DNA from: Pseudomonas sp. B33.4
GTDB taxonomy: Bacteria > Pseudomonadota > Gammaproteobacteria > Pseudomonadales > Pseudomonadaceae
Assembly (NCBI RefSeq): GCF_034555375.1
Contig: NZ_CP140706.1
Location: 6,458,001-6,522,000 of the forward strand
DNA length: 64,000 nucleotides
Reading direction: 5' to 3'
In this document: piece by piece, positions 36,973 through 45,311 of the stretch
Layout of the letters: each line of letters opens with the position of its first letter
Numbering within the stretch: the first letter of the stretch is position 1
Made by a program: the position numbers and the translations under genes
Notes under the pieces: model-generated
The model's database searches: none
Told to the model about the DNA's origin: nothing
What the model saw: the letters and a program-made list of their open reading frames with translations, nothing else

Positions 36973-37018
36973 ATTGGTCATCAATGGCTCTTACAACAGA
37001 CCAATAGCCTGCCTACGA
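36973..37018 (+). promoter_or_regulatory. Divergent MocR/PaiB promoter with inverted repeat
   Basis: ATTGGTC (36973-36979) and GACCAAT (36999-37005) form a perfect inverted repeat, 19 nt apart. They flank or overlap a candidate rightward promoter, TTACAA (36991-36996) and TACGAT (37013-37018), spaced 16 nt. This is a likely MocR operator. Confidence 0.5.
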
Positions 37019-37047
37019 TGCAGGCATTCGCCAAGGAAAATCTGTCC

Positions 37048-37671
37048 ATGTACACGCCACGCGCCTTTGCCATCGAAGACCTGTCCCAACTGCACGAACT
37101 GATTCTCGCCACCCGCCTCGCCATTCTGGTGACTCACGGCGAAAACGGCCTGCAAGCCAGCCATGTGCCTGTGCTGCTGCATTGCGAACAGGGCGAGTAC
37201 GGCACGCTGTACGGGCACCTGGCCCGCGCCAATCCACAGTGGAAAGACTTGCGCGACGGCGCCGAAGCCATGCTGATCTTCGCCGGCGCCGATGCCTACG
37301 TCAGCCCGGGCTTTTATCCGAGCAAGGCCGAGCACGGCAAAGTCGTGCCGACCTGGAACTACATCGCCGTGCACGCCTATGGCCATGCCGAAACCTTCAG
37401 CGATGGCGGACGCCTGCTCGATATTGTCAGCACCCTCACCGACCGTCATGAGGCCGGCCGCGCCCAGCCGTGGTCAGTCGCCGACGCGCCTGCCGATTAC
37501 ATCGACGGCATGCTCAAAGCGATTGTCGGTTTTGCCATTCCCATCGACCGGCTCGAAGGCAAGCGCAAACTCAGCCAGAACCGCAGCGCCGAAGACATTG
37601 CCGGCGTGCGCGAAGGCCTGGCGGCCAGCCCGGAAATCAATGATCAAACCCTCGCCCGATTGATGCGCTAA
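37048..37671 (+). CDS. PaiB-family FMN-binding negative transcriptional regulator
   Basis: 207 residues from the ATG at 37048 (AAGGAAAATCTGTCC before it), first residues MYTPRAFAIEDL. The split-barrel, FMN-binding fold is typical of Bacillus PaiB: LHELILATRLAILVTHGENGLQASHVPVLL, GTLYGHLARANPQW, and the C-terminal PIDRLEGKRKLSQNRSAED. PaiB proteins affect sporulation/protease genes or act as flavin enzymes; the role here is unknown. It starts a rightward set with two acetyltransferases and lies divergent from the MocR gene. Confidence 0.92.
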   Translation: MYTPRAFAIEDLSQLHELILATRLAILVTHGENGLQASHVPVLLHCEQGEYGTLYGHLARANPQWKDLRDGAEAMLIFAGADAYVSPGFYPSKAEHGKVVPTWNYIAVHAYGHAETFSDGGRLLDIVSTLTDRHEAGRAQPWSVADAPADYIDGMLKAIVGFAIPIDRLEGKRKLSQNRSAEDIAGVREGLAASPEINDQTLARLMR

Positions 37672-37681
37672 GGAAATCACC

Positions 37682-38128
37682 ATGAGTCAGATCGACATTC
37701 GCCCGGTCAGCGCCGACGACCACACCGCGTGGCTGCCGCTGTGGCAGGCTTACCTGCGTTTCTACAACACCGAACTGCCGCAAGCTGTGACGGAAAGTAG
37801 CTGGCAGCGTTTTCTCGACCCGAGCGAGCCAACCCACGCAGCATTGGCGTGGGCCGACGGTAAAGCCGTGGGCATGGTGCATTTCATCTACCATCGCTCG
37901 AACTGGAGCATCGAAAACTCCTGCTACCTTCAAGACCTGCTGGTGATACCCGAAACCCGCGGCACCGGCGTCGGCCGCCTGTTGATCGAACACGTTTACG
38001 CCACGGCCAAGGCTGACGGCTGCTGCAAAGTGCACTGGCTGACCCACGAAACCAACGCCACCGCGATCCAGCTCTACGAGCGCATCGCCGAACGCCCCGG
38101 CTTCATCCAGTTTCGCAAAGCCCTTTAA
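37682..38128 (+). CDS. GNAT-family N-acetyltransferase
   Basis: 148 residues. GNAT fold with acetyl-CoA motif A visible as LQDLLVIPETRGTGVGRLLIEHVY (Q/RxxGxG/A). Small cytoplasmic enzyme; the acceptor is unknown. It starts 11 nt after the PaiB-like stop (AAGGAAATCACC ribosome site), so it is co-transcribed with it and with the next acetyltransferase. Confidence 0.93.
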   Translation: MSQIDIRPVSADDHTAWLPLWQAYLRFYNTELPQAVTESSWQRFLDPSEPTHAALAWADGKAVGMVHFIYHRSNWSIENSCYLQDLLVIPETRGTGVGRLLIEHVYATAKADGCCKVHWLTHETNATAIQLYERIAERPGFIQFRKAL

Positions 38129-38140
38129 GGAGACGCACGC

Positions 38141-38812
38141 ATGACCGCTTCACTCGCTGACTGGAAAGGCGCCCCCGCCCCTACCGCCACGTTGCTTGAA
38201 GGGCGTTTTATTCGCTTGGAAAGGCTTGACCCGGCGCGCCATGGCGAACAACTGTTCGCCGCACTAGAGGGCCCTGGCGCGGATCCGAAACTTTGGGATT
38301 ATTTGCCTTACGGTCCGTTCCCGGAACGCAACGTTTTTGACGCTTGGCTGAAAAACCATGCCGCCAGCAGCGACCCGTATTTTTTTGCTGTCATCGACCG
38401 CGCGAACAACCAGGTACAAGGCATCCTCAGCCTGATGTCGATTGTCCCGGCCCAGGGCCGCATCGAGATCGGCCACGTCACCTTCGGCGCGCCAATGCAG
38501 CGTTCGCCGAGAAGCACCGAAGCGGTGTACCTGCTGGCCAAGCACTCCTTCGATCTCGGTTACCGCCGCCTCGAATGGAAATGCAACAACGGCAACGCCC
38601 GCTCCAAATATGCCGCCGAGCGCCTGGGTTTCAGCTTTGAGGGGGTGTTCCGTCAGCACATGGTGGTCAAGGGCCAGAACCGCGACACCGCGTGGTACTC
38701 GATTCTGGATGGCGAGTGGCCGGCGATTGCGGCAGGGTTCGAGCAATGGCTGTCCGATGAAAATCAGACGCCCGACGGGCAGGTGAAAGGCTTGGTCGAG
38801 TGCCGTTCCTGA
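38141..38812 (+). CDS. GNAT-family N-acetyltransferase, RimJ/RimL-like
   Basis: 223 residues. RimJ/RimL-type GNAT with GRFIRLERLDPARH at the N-terminus, IEIGHVTFGAPMQRSPRSTEAVYLLAKHSFD and the CoA-binding WKCNNGNARSKYAAERLGFSFEGVFR. It may acetylate an amine, amino acid or protein N-terminus. The preceding stop is 12 nt upstream, with AAGGAGACGC as a strong ribosome site. It is the last gene of the PaiB-GNAT-GNAT set before a REP-B pair. Confidence 0.93.
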   Translation: MTASLADWKGAPAPTATLLEGRFIRLERLDPARHGEQLFAALEGPGADPKLWDYLPYGPFPERNVFDAWLKNHAASSDPYFFAVIDRANNQVQGILSLMSIVPAQGRIEIGHVTFGAPMQRSPRSTEAVYLLAKHSFDLGYRRLEWKCNNGNARSKYAAERLGFSFEGVFRQHMVVKGQNRDTAWYSILDGEWPAIAAGFEQWLSDENQTPDGQVKGLVECRS

Positions 38813-38825
38813 TTATCTGAAAAGC

Positions 38826-38902
38826 AAAAGATCGCAGGCTGCGGCAGCTCCTACACGGGATTGACGTTCATCCTGTGGAGCTGCCGCAGGTTGCGATCTT
38901 TT
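38826..38902. repeat. REP palindrome pair, family B, degenerate second arm
   Basis: AAAAGATCGCAGGCTGCGGC and the partner GTGGAGCTGCCGCAGGTTGC. The second arm has lost the usual TGTAGGAGC start. It lies between convergent genes. Confidence 0.85.
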
Positions 38903-38911
38903 GATCTGTTT

Positions 38912-39811
38912 TCAGTTCAGCTTTTGCGCCAGCACCGCAATGTGTTCCGGCCCGATCCCGCAGCACCCGCCCAAATGGCTGGCACCGCGCTGCTGCCAGT
39001 CAATCGCCCAATGCAGGTAACCCGGCGGATCCAGATCCTCACGTAGCGGATCAAGTCCATCATTGGCCGTAGCCTCTTTTGGCTGCGGCGGAAACGCATT
39101 GGCGTAAGCGCCAATCTGAATGTTCACCCCCAGACGCTCGAAGGTTTCACGCGCAGCATCAATCGCGGCACCAATCACTTCCGGCTGACTGCAATTGAAC
39201 AACAATGTTTCGACACCCAATTCGGCCGCCACCGCAGCGGCTTCGGCGACAGGCTCACCAGAGCGCAGGCGCGGCACTTCATCGGTGTCTTCATCCTTCA
39301 AGGTGAACGACAACCAGAACGGTTTGCCATCCTTCGGCAACTCCGCATGAATGGCACGCGCCTCGACGATCGAACTCTGGGTTTCCGCCAGCCACAGATC
39401 AACGTGCGGTGCCAGGCCATTGACCAACGGCGCCAACAACTCGGGCACTCGTGCAGCCTCGAACAGATCCGGACGATAGGAGCCAAACAGCGGCGGCAAT
39501 GAGCCGGCCACACGCACGGATTTTCCCGAGGTCTGCACCGCACGCCGCGCCAGTTCGCCAGCCAACGCGGCCAACGTCTGCCCTTCGGCAGCGAAACGCT
39601 CTTCGCCAATGTGGAACGGCACCACGGCATAACTGTTGGTGGTAATCACGTTGGCGCCACTGGCGATATAAGCCGCGTGTACCGCCTCCACCGCTTGCGG
39701 TGCTTCGCTCAAGGCCAGCGCCGACCACTCCGGCTGGCGAAATGGCGCACCGGCGCGCTGCAATTCACGGCCCATGCCACCATCGAGAATAATCGTGCTG
39801 CCTGCGCCCAT
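38912..39811 (-). CDS. Homocysteine S-methyltransferase family protein
   Basis: 299 residues from the ATG at 39811 (GAGTG upstream; two earlier starts are possible). TIM-barrel Zn enzyme with LDGGMGRELQRAG at the start, VITTNSYAV, the Zn cysteine regions LFNCSQPEV and LGGCCGIGPEH near the C-terminus. Like MmuM, it transfers a methyl group from S-methylmethionine or a betaine to homocysteine. It is divergent from an amino-acid ABC binding protein and permease, which could supply S-methylmethionine or methionine (inference). Confidence 0.9.
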   Translation of the reverse strand: MGAGSTIILDGGMGRELQRAGAPFRQPEWSALALSEAPQAVEAVHAAYIASGANVITTNSYAVVPFHIGEERFAAEGQTLAALAGELARRAVQTSGKSVRVAGSLPPLFGSYRPDLFEAARVPELLAPLVNGLAPHVDLWLAETQSSIVEARAIHAELPKDGKPFWLSFTLKDEDTDEVPRLRSGEPVAEAAAVAAELGVETLLFNCSQPEVIGAAIDAARETFERLGVNIQIGAYANAFPPQPKEATANDGLDPLREDLDPPGYLHWAIDWQQRGASHLGGCCGIGPEHIAVLAQKLN

Positions 39812-39924
39812 ATGCTTTTCACTCATATGCTTATGAAAATAACTCACTATCAGAGTAGTTCTTATAACTATTTAATACGCACCATTCGGTTAATAACAAC
39901 CTCTTTTTTGCTCAGGGATCGACT

Positions 39925-40746
39925 GTGAAATTTCAACCGCTATTGGCTCTGGGCCTGACGATTCTGGCCGCCTCCGCGCAAGCCTTTGGTGGCACGACGC
40001 TGGACCGTATCGAGCAAAAGAAAGAACTGGTCGGCGTGCTGATGGAAAGCTACCCACCGTTCTCGTTTCTCAATGACCAGAATCAGCTTGATGGCTTCGA
40101 CGTTGATGTCGCCAAGGCTGTGGCTGACAAGTTAGGCGTCAAGTTGCGGCTCGAAACGCCGTCGTGGGACGTCATTGCGGCCGGCCGCTGGAGCGGGCGC
40201 TACGATATCTGCATCTGCTCGATGACACCGAGCAAGGCCCGCGCTGAAGTGTTCGATTTCCCGGTCGAGTACTACGCTTCGCCAGCGGTGATCGTGGTCA
40301 ACGCCAAGGATGATCGTATTCACGATGCCAAGGATCTGAGTGGCAAAAAAGTCGGCCTCACCAGCGCCTCCAGTTACGAAAGCTATCTGAACAAGAACCT
40401 GGTCATCGAAGGGGCTGAAGACACGCAGTTGCAGTACCCGTTCGACGATGTGCAGATCGCGCCGTACGATACCGACAACGTCGCCTTTCAGGATTTGGGG
40501 CTGGGCGCCGGCGTGCGCCTGGATGCCATCCTCACTAACCTCGTCACCGCGCAGCCACGCCTGAACGAAGACAAGCGCTTCAAACTGGCCGGTGCGCCGC
40601 TGTACTCGGAGCCGAATTCCGTGGCCATCGAAAAGGGTGACGCGCAATGGGACGCCAAAGTGCGTGAGGTGTTCGCGCAATTGAAACAGGACGGCACCCT
40701 GAGCAAGCTGTCACAAAAATGGATCGGCGCTGATATCAGCCAATGA
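39925..40746 (+). CDS. Amino-acid ABC transporter substrate-binding protein
   Basis: 273 residues, GTG start at 39925 with CAGGGATCGACT upstream. Signal peptide 1-~22 (LLALGLTILAASAQAFG). Cluster-3 polar amino-acid binding protein (PBP2): LDRIEQKKELVGVLMESYPPFSFL, LDGFDVDVAKAVADKLGVKL, SWDVIAAGRWSGRYDICICSM. Its stop overlaps the permease start by 4 bp. It is divergent from the homocysteine methyltransferase gene. Confidence 0.93.
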   Translation: MKFQPLLALGLTILAASAQAFGGTTLDRIEQKKELVGVLMESYPPFSFLNDQNQLDGFDVDVAKAVADKLGVKLRLETPSWDVIAAGRWSGRYDICICSMTPSKARAEVFDFPVEYYASPAVIVVNAKDDRIHDAKDLSGKKVGLTSASSYESYLNKNLVIEGAEDTQLQYPFDDVQIAPYDTDNVAFQDLGLGAGVRLDAILTNLVTAQPRLNEDKRFKLAGAPLYSEPNSVAIEKGDAQWDAKVREVFAQLKQDGTLSKLSQKWIGADISQ

Positions 40747-41579
40747 CTTCTTTCCCGACACCTCCCCAGCCACCGCAACCGGTGGCTGAAACTCGCCTGC
40801 AGCGCTTGTTCGGCTTTCGTACGCGGCTGTACCTGACATGGGCAGCGCTGTTCTGCCTGTTCGCCGGGTTTTTCCTGAGCTTCGACCTGAAGTTCTCGAT
40901 CATCCTCGACAAACTGCCCAATCTGGTCGGCCTGCACTTGGCGCCCAACGGCTTTCTGCAAGGCGCGGCGCTGACGCTTTTCCTCTGTGTATGCTCAATT
41001 GTCGCCTCGTCCCTGCTGGGCTTCATCACCGCATTGGCACGCCTGTCGAAAAGCGCGGTGGCGTTCGGCATCGCCAGTTTCTACACCTCGTTCTTTCGCG
41101 GCACGCCACTGCTTATCCAGATCCTGCTGATCTACCTGGGCTTGCCGCAACTGGGCATCGTGCCCGGCGCCATCGTCGCGGGGATCATTGCCCTGTCGCT
41201 GAACTACGGCGCCTATCTCAGCGAGATCTTTCGCGCTGGTATCCTCGGGGTCGACCACGGCCAACGTGAAGCCTCGCTGGCACTGGGTATGCGCGAGACC
41301 GTGATTTTCTGGCGCATCACCCTGCCGCAAGCCATGCGCACGATCATCCCGCCCACCACCAACCAGTTCATCTCGATGCTCAAGGACTCGTCACTGATTT
41401 CGGTAATGGGCGTCTGGGAAGTGATGTTTCTCGCCCAGTCCTATGGGCGCTCAAGCTACCGTTACATCGAAATGCTGACGACGGCGGCGATCATTTACTG
41501 GCTGATGTCGATTGGGCTGGAGTTGATTCAGGCACGCATGGAGCGGCACTACGGCAAGGCTTACGTGCGACGGAGCTAG
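40743..41579 (+). CDS. Amino-acid ABC transporter permease
   Basis: 278-residue HisM/GlnP-type inner-membrane permease with about five helices. The core includes FLCVCSIVASSLLGFITALARLS, FYTSFFRGTPLLIQILLIYLG, and the ATPase-contact EAA loop REASLALGMRETVIFWRITLPQAMR. It is coupled to the binding-protein gene (ATGA overlap). No ATPase gene follows; the next gene is a leftward XRE regulator. The transporter must share an ATPase encoded elsewhere, unless one was lost. Confidence 0.93.
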   Translation: MTSFPTPPQPPQPVAETRLQRLFGFRTRLYLTWAALFCLFAGFFLSFDLKFSIILDKLPNLVGLHLAPNGFLQGAALTLFLCVCSIVASSLLGFITALARLSKSAVAFGIASFYTSFFRGTPLLIQILLIYLGLPQLGIVPGAIVAGIIALSLNYGAYLSEIFRAGILGVDHGQREASLALGMRETVIFWRITLPQAMRTIIPPTTNQFISMLKDSSLISVMGVWEVMFLAQSYGRSSYRYIEMLTTAAIIYWLMSIGLELIQARMERHYGKAYVRRS

Positions 41580-41611
41580 GGCGATTGGCACCTTGCGGGC
41601 TGCGTCGGGTT

Positions 41612-41884
41612 TTAATGGGGCTCTCGGCGTACCCGCACAACGCCCATTTTCAGGCCAAACAATCGGAATATTGAGTCCAACGACCTCAACGTCTGATTAC
41701 CCTCAGCGTGCTCTATGTGTATCAACGTGCGGACCGAAATTTTGCACATCTTAGCGAATTGGATTTGATGCAGCCCTGTCACCTCAACTCGTAAACGGCG
41801 GACGGCTTCGCTGATTTCCAATGTCCCGTCGGCCAGCGCCTCTTGAATGCTTTCGATGAGCGCCATGCGTTCGAGAACTGTCAT
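41612..41884 (-). CDS. Orphan XRE-family regulator
   Basis: 90 residues from the ATG at 41884 (GGAGAGG 9 nt upstream). The HTH is QIQFAKMCKISVRTLIHIEHAEGNQTLRSLDSIFRLFGL, typical of HipB/antitoxin-like or phage-type small XRE proteins. No toxin partner is encoded beside it; the neighbour downstream is the convergent ABC permease. It is divergent from the first autotransporter, whose upstream region contains paired direct repeats and a palindrome, so it may control that gene. Confidence 0.85.
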   Translation of the reverse strand: MTVLERMALIESIQEALADGTLEISEAVRRLRVEVTGLHQIQFAKMCKISVRTLIHIEHAEGNQTLRSLDSIFRLFGLKMGVVRVRREPH

Positions 41885-42020
41885 TACCATTTTCCTCTCC
41901 AATCTTCGAGCGCCGCATAAGGCTCAATAAACATTAATGGCGCGGGGATTCATTGATGTGAGTGCTTCGGCGTTTGAATCAAAACTTACCGCACCTAATG
42001 AGAGAAGCAGGCAAAAAAAC

Positions 42021-42077
42021 TGCAACAAAATGCAGAAATTAATATATTTCAGCGCTGAAGATGCAAAACAATGCAGA
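42021..42077. promoter_or_regulatory. Paired TGCA repeats flanking a perfect palindrome
   Basis: TGCAACAAAATGCAGA (42021-42036) and TGCAAAACAATGCAGA (42062-42077) are direct repeats 41 bp apart, about four helical turns. Between them lies the perfect 12-bp palindrome TTCAGCGCTGAA (42048-42059). It is AT-rich and lies about 80-130 bases upstream of the autotransporter start. Confidence 0.55.
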
Positions 42078-42153
42078 TCAACCACCGACATCATTCTGTA
42101 AAAACCCTTCGCTATACAGGACGCCCCGCTTATAACAAGAAGGCCGTCCGACC

Positions 42154-45111
42154 ATGCCGTTCCCGCCCCAGCGTCTGTCCCTTGCCATTGCCCTGTTGAT
42201 CGCTGCTACATCGGCAAACGCTAAAACCGTGCAGATCGACACCGCCACCACTGCAGCGCAAACGCTGGGTGGTAGCGACACGTTGACGATTTCGGCGCCG
42301 GGCAGCATCACCAACAGCGGCAAGGCCGTCAGCCTGAAAGACAAGACCAGCGGTGCCGGTGTGGTGATCGATAACGCCGGCAAAATCATTTCCAGCGGTG
42401 GCCGGGCCATCGACAGCAGTGGCGACCTGACCCAGGCGCGCAACTACACCCTCTACAACCGCAGCGGCGGGCAGATTCTCGGCGCCAACGACGCGTTGCG
42501 TATCGACAGCAACTTCGTCAGCGGCAGTCTGTTGATCGACAACAGCGGCGTGATTCGCTCCACCACTGGCCAGGGGCTGGACCTCGATGCGCTACGCAGT
42601 GACGGTGTGAAGACCACCATCATCAACCGCGCTGGCGGGCTGATTCGCGGTGACGCCAGTGACGGCATAAAGACCGGCGCCAATGCGACGATCAGCAACT
42701 ATGGCGAGATTTCCACCGGCGACTCGCACAATGCCGACGAGAAGTTCGACGGCATCGATATCGATTCCGCGAGCGGTGTCAGCGTGACCAACTACGGGAC
42801 GATTTCCGGCGGCCGGCACGGCATCACCACCGATCTTGGCGCGACGCTGATCAACTACGGGCAGATCACCGGCCGCAATGGTTCCGGCTTCGGTTCCGAC
42901 GGCGATGGCACGGTGATTAACCACGGCACCATCACTGGCGCTTACTCAGGCTTGCAAGCGAACGGTGACGGCGACGGCGTGGACATCGACAAGATCGCCC
43001 ACATCGAAAACTACGGGACCATTCAGGGCATCGGTGCCGGCGGTGTGGATAAGGGCGGTTTCGCCAATGGCAGCGAAGGTATCGCCCTCGGTGGTGGCTA
43101 CATTCTCAACGCCAACAGCGCTTTGATCAGCGGCGCCGACAGCGCCATTCTGGTCGACGATGGCAGCGGCGGTTCGGGGCTGGCGGCGACTACACTGGAA
43201 AACTTCGGCACCATTCAAGGCCTCAACGGGTTCGGCGTGAAATTCGTCGGCGAGTTCGCCGACAGCGTCATTAACGGCGGTACGATCAGTGGCAGCAATG
43301 GCCTGGCGCTGGATCTGGGTGCCGGCAACGACAATCTGGCCTTGCGCAACGGCAGTCGCTTTGTCGGCGTGGTCAACGGCGGCAGCGGTTATGACCGGGT
43401 GGTGATGGATGACGCGGCCGGTGGCAGTTTCGGCGCCAGTCGCAACTTCGAATGGCTAGAGGTCAAGCAAGGCGCATGGACATTGACCGGCCATGATGAC
43501 TTCAGCGACGGCGGCGCAGTGCGCAACGGCGCGACACTGCTCAACCAAGGCAGCATCGCCGGTAACCTGAGCGTCGACGCCGGCGGTGTGTATGCCGGTG
43601 GCGGTTCGGTGGGCAGCCTCAACATCAACGGCACATTGCGCACCGACACTAGCCTCGGTCGCGCAACCATCGTTCGCGATTTGAACATGGGCAGCGCCGC
43701 CACCCTCGCCTACGGCGTCAACGCCGACGGCAGCAGCGCGCCGGTACAGGTCGGCGGCATTGCCAATCTCAACGGCGCAACCCTCGCGGTGAATCCCGGC
43801 AGCGGCACGTACCCGTGGCAGAGCCATTACACCGTGCTGCAAGCGACGCAGGTCAACGGCACCTTCGGCAAAGTCACCAGCGACTATGCGTTCCTCACGC
43901 CGACCCTCGCCTACACGCCCACCCAGGTCGACCTGACCTACACCCGCAATGACGTGGCCTTCAATGAGTTCGCCGCGACCGGTAACGCCAGCAACGCCGC
44001 CAACAGCCTGGCCTCGATGAGCAAAAACAATCCGCTGTACAACGCCTTGCTCAATACCAGCCAAAGCACGGCTGGCGCGGCGATCGAGCAACTGGCCGGC
44101 GCCAGCAACGCCAACCTCAGCAGCGTCACCCTCGGCGCCAGCAGTCAGGTCGGCAGCAGCATGCTCTCGGCGATGCAGCAAATGGGCGGCAGCCCGGGAC
44201 TGATGGTTGGCCTCGATCAGCGCGACACACCGGTACTGGCGGCCAATGGCGTGCCGTCCGAGGCGCGCAATCTGAATGATCCGAACGCTCGCGGCCGGCT
44301 CTGGCTGCAAGGCATTGGCGGCTACGGCAAGCTCGATGGCGAACATGGCAGCAGTGGCCTGGAACAACGCACCAAGGGCAGCGTGCTGGGCGCCGACTGG
44401 GCTCTGAATCCGGCGTGGCGCCTGGGTGTGCTCGGTGGCTATTCGAAAACCGATCTGGATGCGACCGGCGTCGACGGCAACGTCGAGAGCTGGCACGCCG
44501 GCGTCTACGCGCTGCATCAGAACGGCCCGATCGCCGTGCGCCTCGGCGCGGCGTACAGCAGTCATCAGGGTGAAAGCAAACGCACCATCGCCTTCAATGG
44601 TTTCAGCGAACGCCCGAAAGGCGATTACGACGCCGACAGCCAGCAAGCCTTCGCCGAACTCGGCTACGCCATGGGCAGCGGCCGGCTCAGCGCCGAGCCG
44701 TTTGCCAGCATCGGTTATCAGCGCTACCACCGCGACAGCTACAACGAAAAAGGTGGCGCCGCCGCACTGCAGGTCGACGGCCAGATCCAGGACAACTTCA
44801 GCAGCACCTTCGGCCTGCGCCTGGCGCACTTGAGCAGCCTGGACAACGGCATGAGCGTGACCCCACGCATGGCCGCTGGCTGGAAACACACTTACGGCGA
44901 TGTCAGCAGCTCGACGCGTCAGGCGTTTGTAACCGGCGGCACGGCGTTCAGTGTCGATGGCAGCTCGCTGGATCGCGACAGTCTGGTGCTGGAAGCCGGG
45001 CTTGATGTGGGGATCTCGGCGCGGCATACATTGGGCGTGGGATACAGCGGTGAGATCGGCAGCAACAGTCGCAATCACGGGTTGATCGGGCAGTGGCAGA
45101 TGAGTTTTTGA
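42154..45111 (+). CDS. Type V autotransporter with beta-helical passenger
   Basis: 985 residues with a signal peptide (1-~22, LSLAIALLIAATSANA). The passenger (~25-470) is a right-handed beta-helix type with repeated ITNYGTISGG / INYGQITGRN / INHGTITGAY motifs. A linker and autochaperone-like segment (~430-640) follows. The C-terminal autotransporter beta-barrel (~715-985) ends LIGQWQMSF, a terminal aromatic suitable for outer-membrane insertion. Similar passengers are annotated as adhesins or outer-membrane proteins with unknown target. A shorter paralogue follows directly. Expression is likely tied to the XRE gene upstream (inference). Confidence 0.93.
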   Translation: MPFPPQRLSLAIALLIAATSANAKTVQIDTATTAAQTLGGSDTLTISAPGSITNSGKAVSLKDKTSGAGVVIDNAGKIISSGGRAIDSSGDLTQARNYTLYNRSGGQILGANDALRIDSNFVSGSLLIDNSGVIRSTTGQGLDLDALRSDGVKTTIINRAGGLIRGDASDGIKTGANATISNYGEISTGDSHNADEKFDGIDIDSASGVSVTNYGTISGGRHGITTDLGATLINYGQITGRNGSGFGSDGDGTVINHGTITGAYSGLQANGDGDGVDIDKIAHIENYGTIQGIGAGGVDKGGFANGSEGIALGGGYILNANSALISGADSAILVDDGSGGSGLAATTLENFGTIQGLNGFGVKFVGEFADSVINGGTISGSNGLALDLGAGNDNLALRNGSRFVGVVNGGSGYDRVVMDDAAGGSFGASRNFEWLEVKQGAWTLTGHDDFSDGGAVRNGATLLNQGSIAGNLSVDAGGVYAGGGSVGSLNINGTLRTDTSLGRATIVRDLNMGSAATLAYGVNADGSSAPVQVGGIANLNGATLAVNPGSGTYPWQSHYTVLQATQVNGTFGKVTSDYAFLTPTLAYTPTQVDLTYTRNDVAFNEFAATGNASNAANSLASMSKNNPLYNALLNTSQSTAGAAIEQLAGASNANLSSVTLGASSQVGSSMLSAMQQMGGSPGLMVGLDQRDTPVLAANGVPSEARNLNDPNARGRLWLQGIGGYGKLDGEHGSSGLEQRTKGSVLGADWALNPAWRLGVLGGYSKTDLDATGVDGNVESWHAGVYALHQNGPIAVRLGAAYSSHQGESKRTIAFNGFSERPKGDYDADSQQAFAELGYAMGSGRLSAEPFASIGYQRYHRDSYNEKGGAAALQVDGQIQDNFSSTFGLRLAHLSSLDNGMSVTPRMAAGWKHTYGDVSSSTRQAFVTGGTAFSVDGSSLDRDSLVLEAGLDVGISARHTLGVGYSGEIGSNSRNHGLIGQWQMSF

Positions 45112-45187
45112 GGGATGAACAGCTGGCGGGATCTTGATTGGCTGTAGGAAAAAGGACCGCTGCAGTCGAGTAAAAGGCTTGGTTGCG

Positions 45188-45211
45188 GATCTAAGGGTCA
45201 TTTTCTACAAA
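45188..45211. other. Hairpin between the tandem autotransporter genes
   Basis: GGTCATTTT-CTAC-AAAATGATCC forms a short stem-loop about 80 nt after the first autotransporter stop and 100 nt before the second start. Without a clear T-run on either strand it is not a certain terminator. It may be a transcript-processing or regulatory stem. Confidence 0.4.
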
Positions 45212-45311
45212 ATGATCCGACGTCGCCTGCAAGCGTGCGGGAAGCAGCCGACATCGGATTTTGGGGTGCATCAATAGAGTTGGGTCTTCTTCCAAAGAGA
45301 GGCCCAACCCG

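Noticed and set aside
43456..45201. Leftward frame opposite the first autotransporter
   Set aside because: Shadow; the rightward frame has signal peptide, repeats and barrel.
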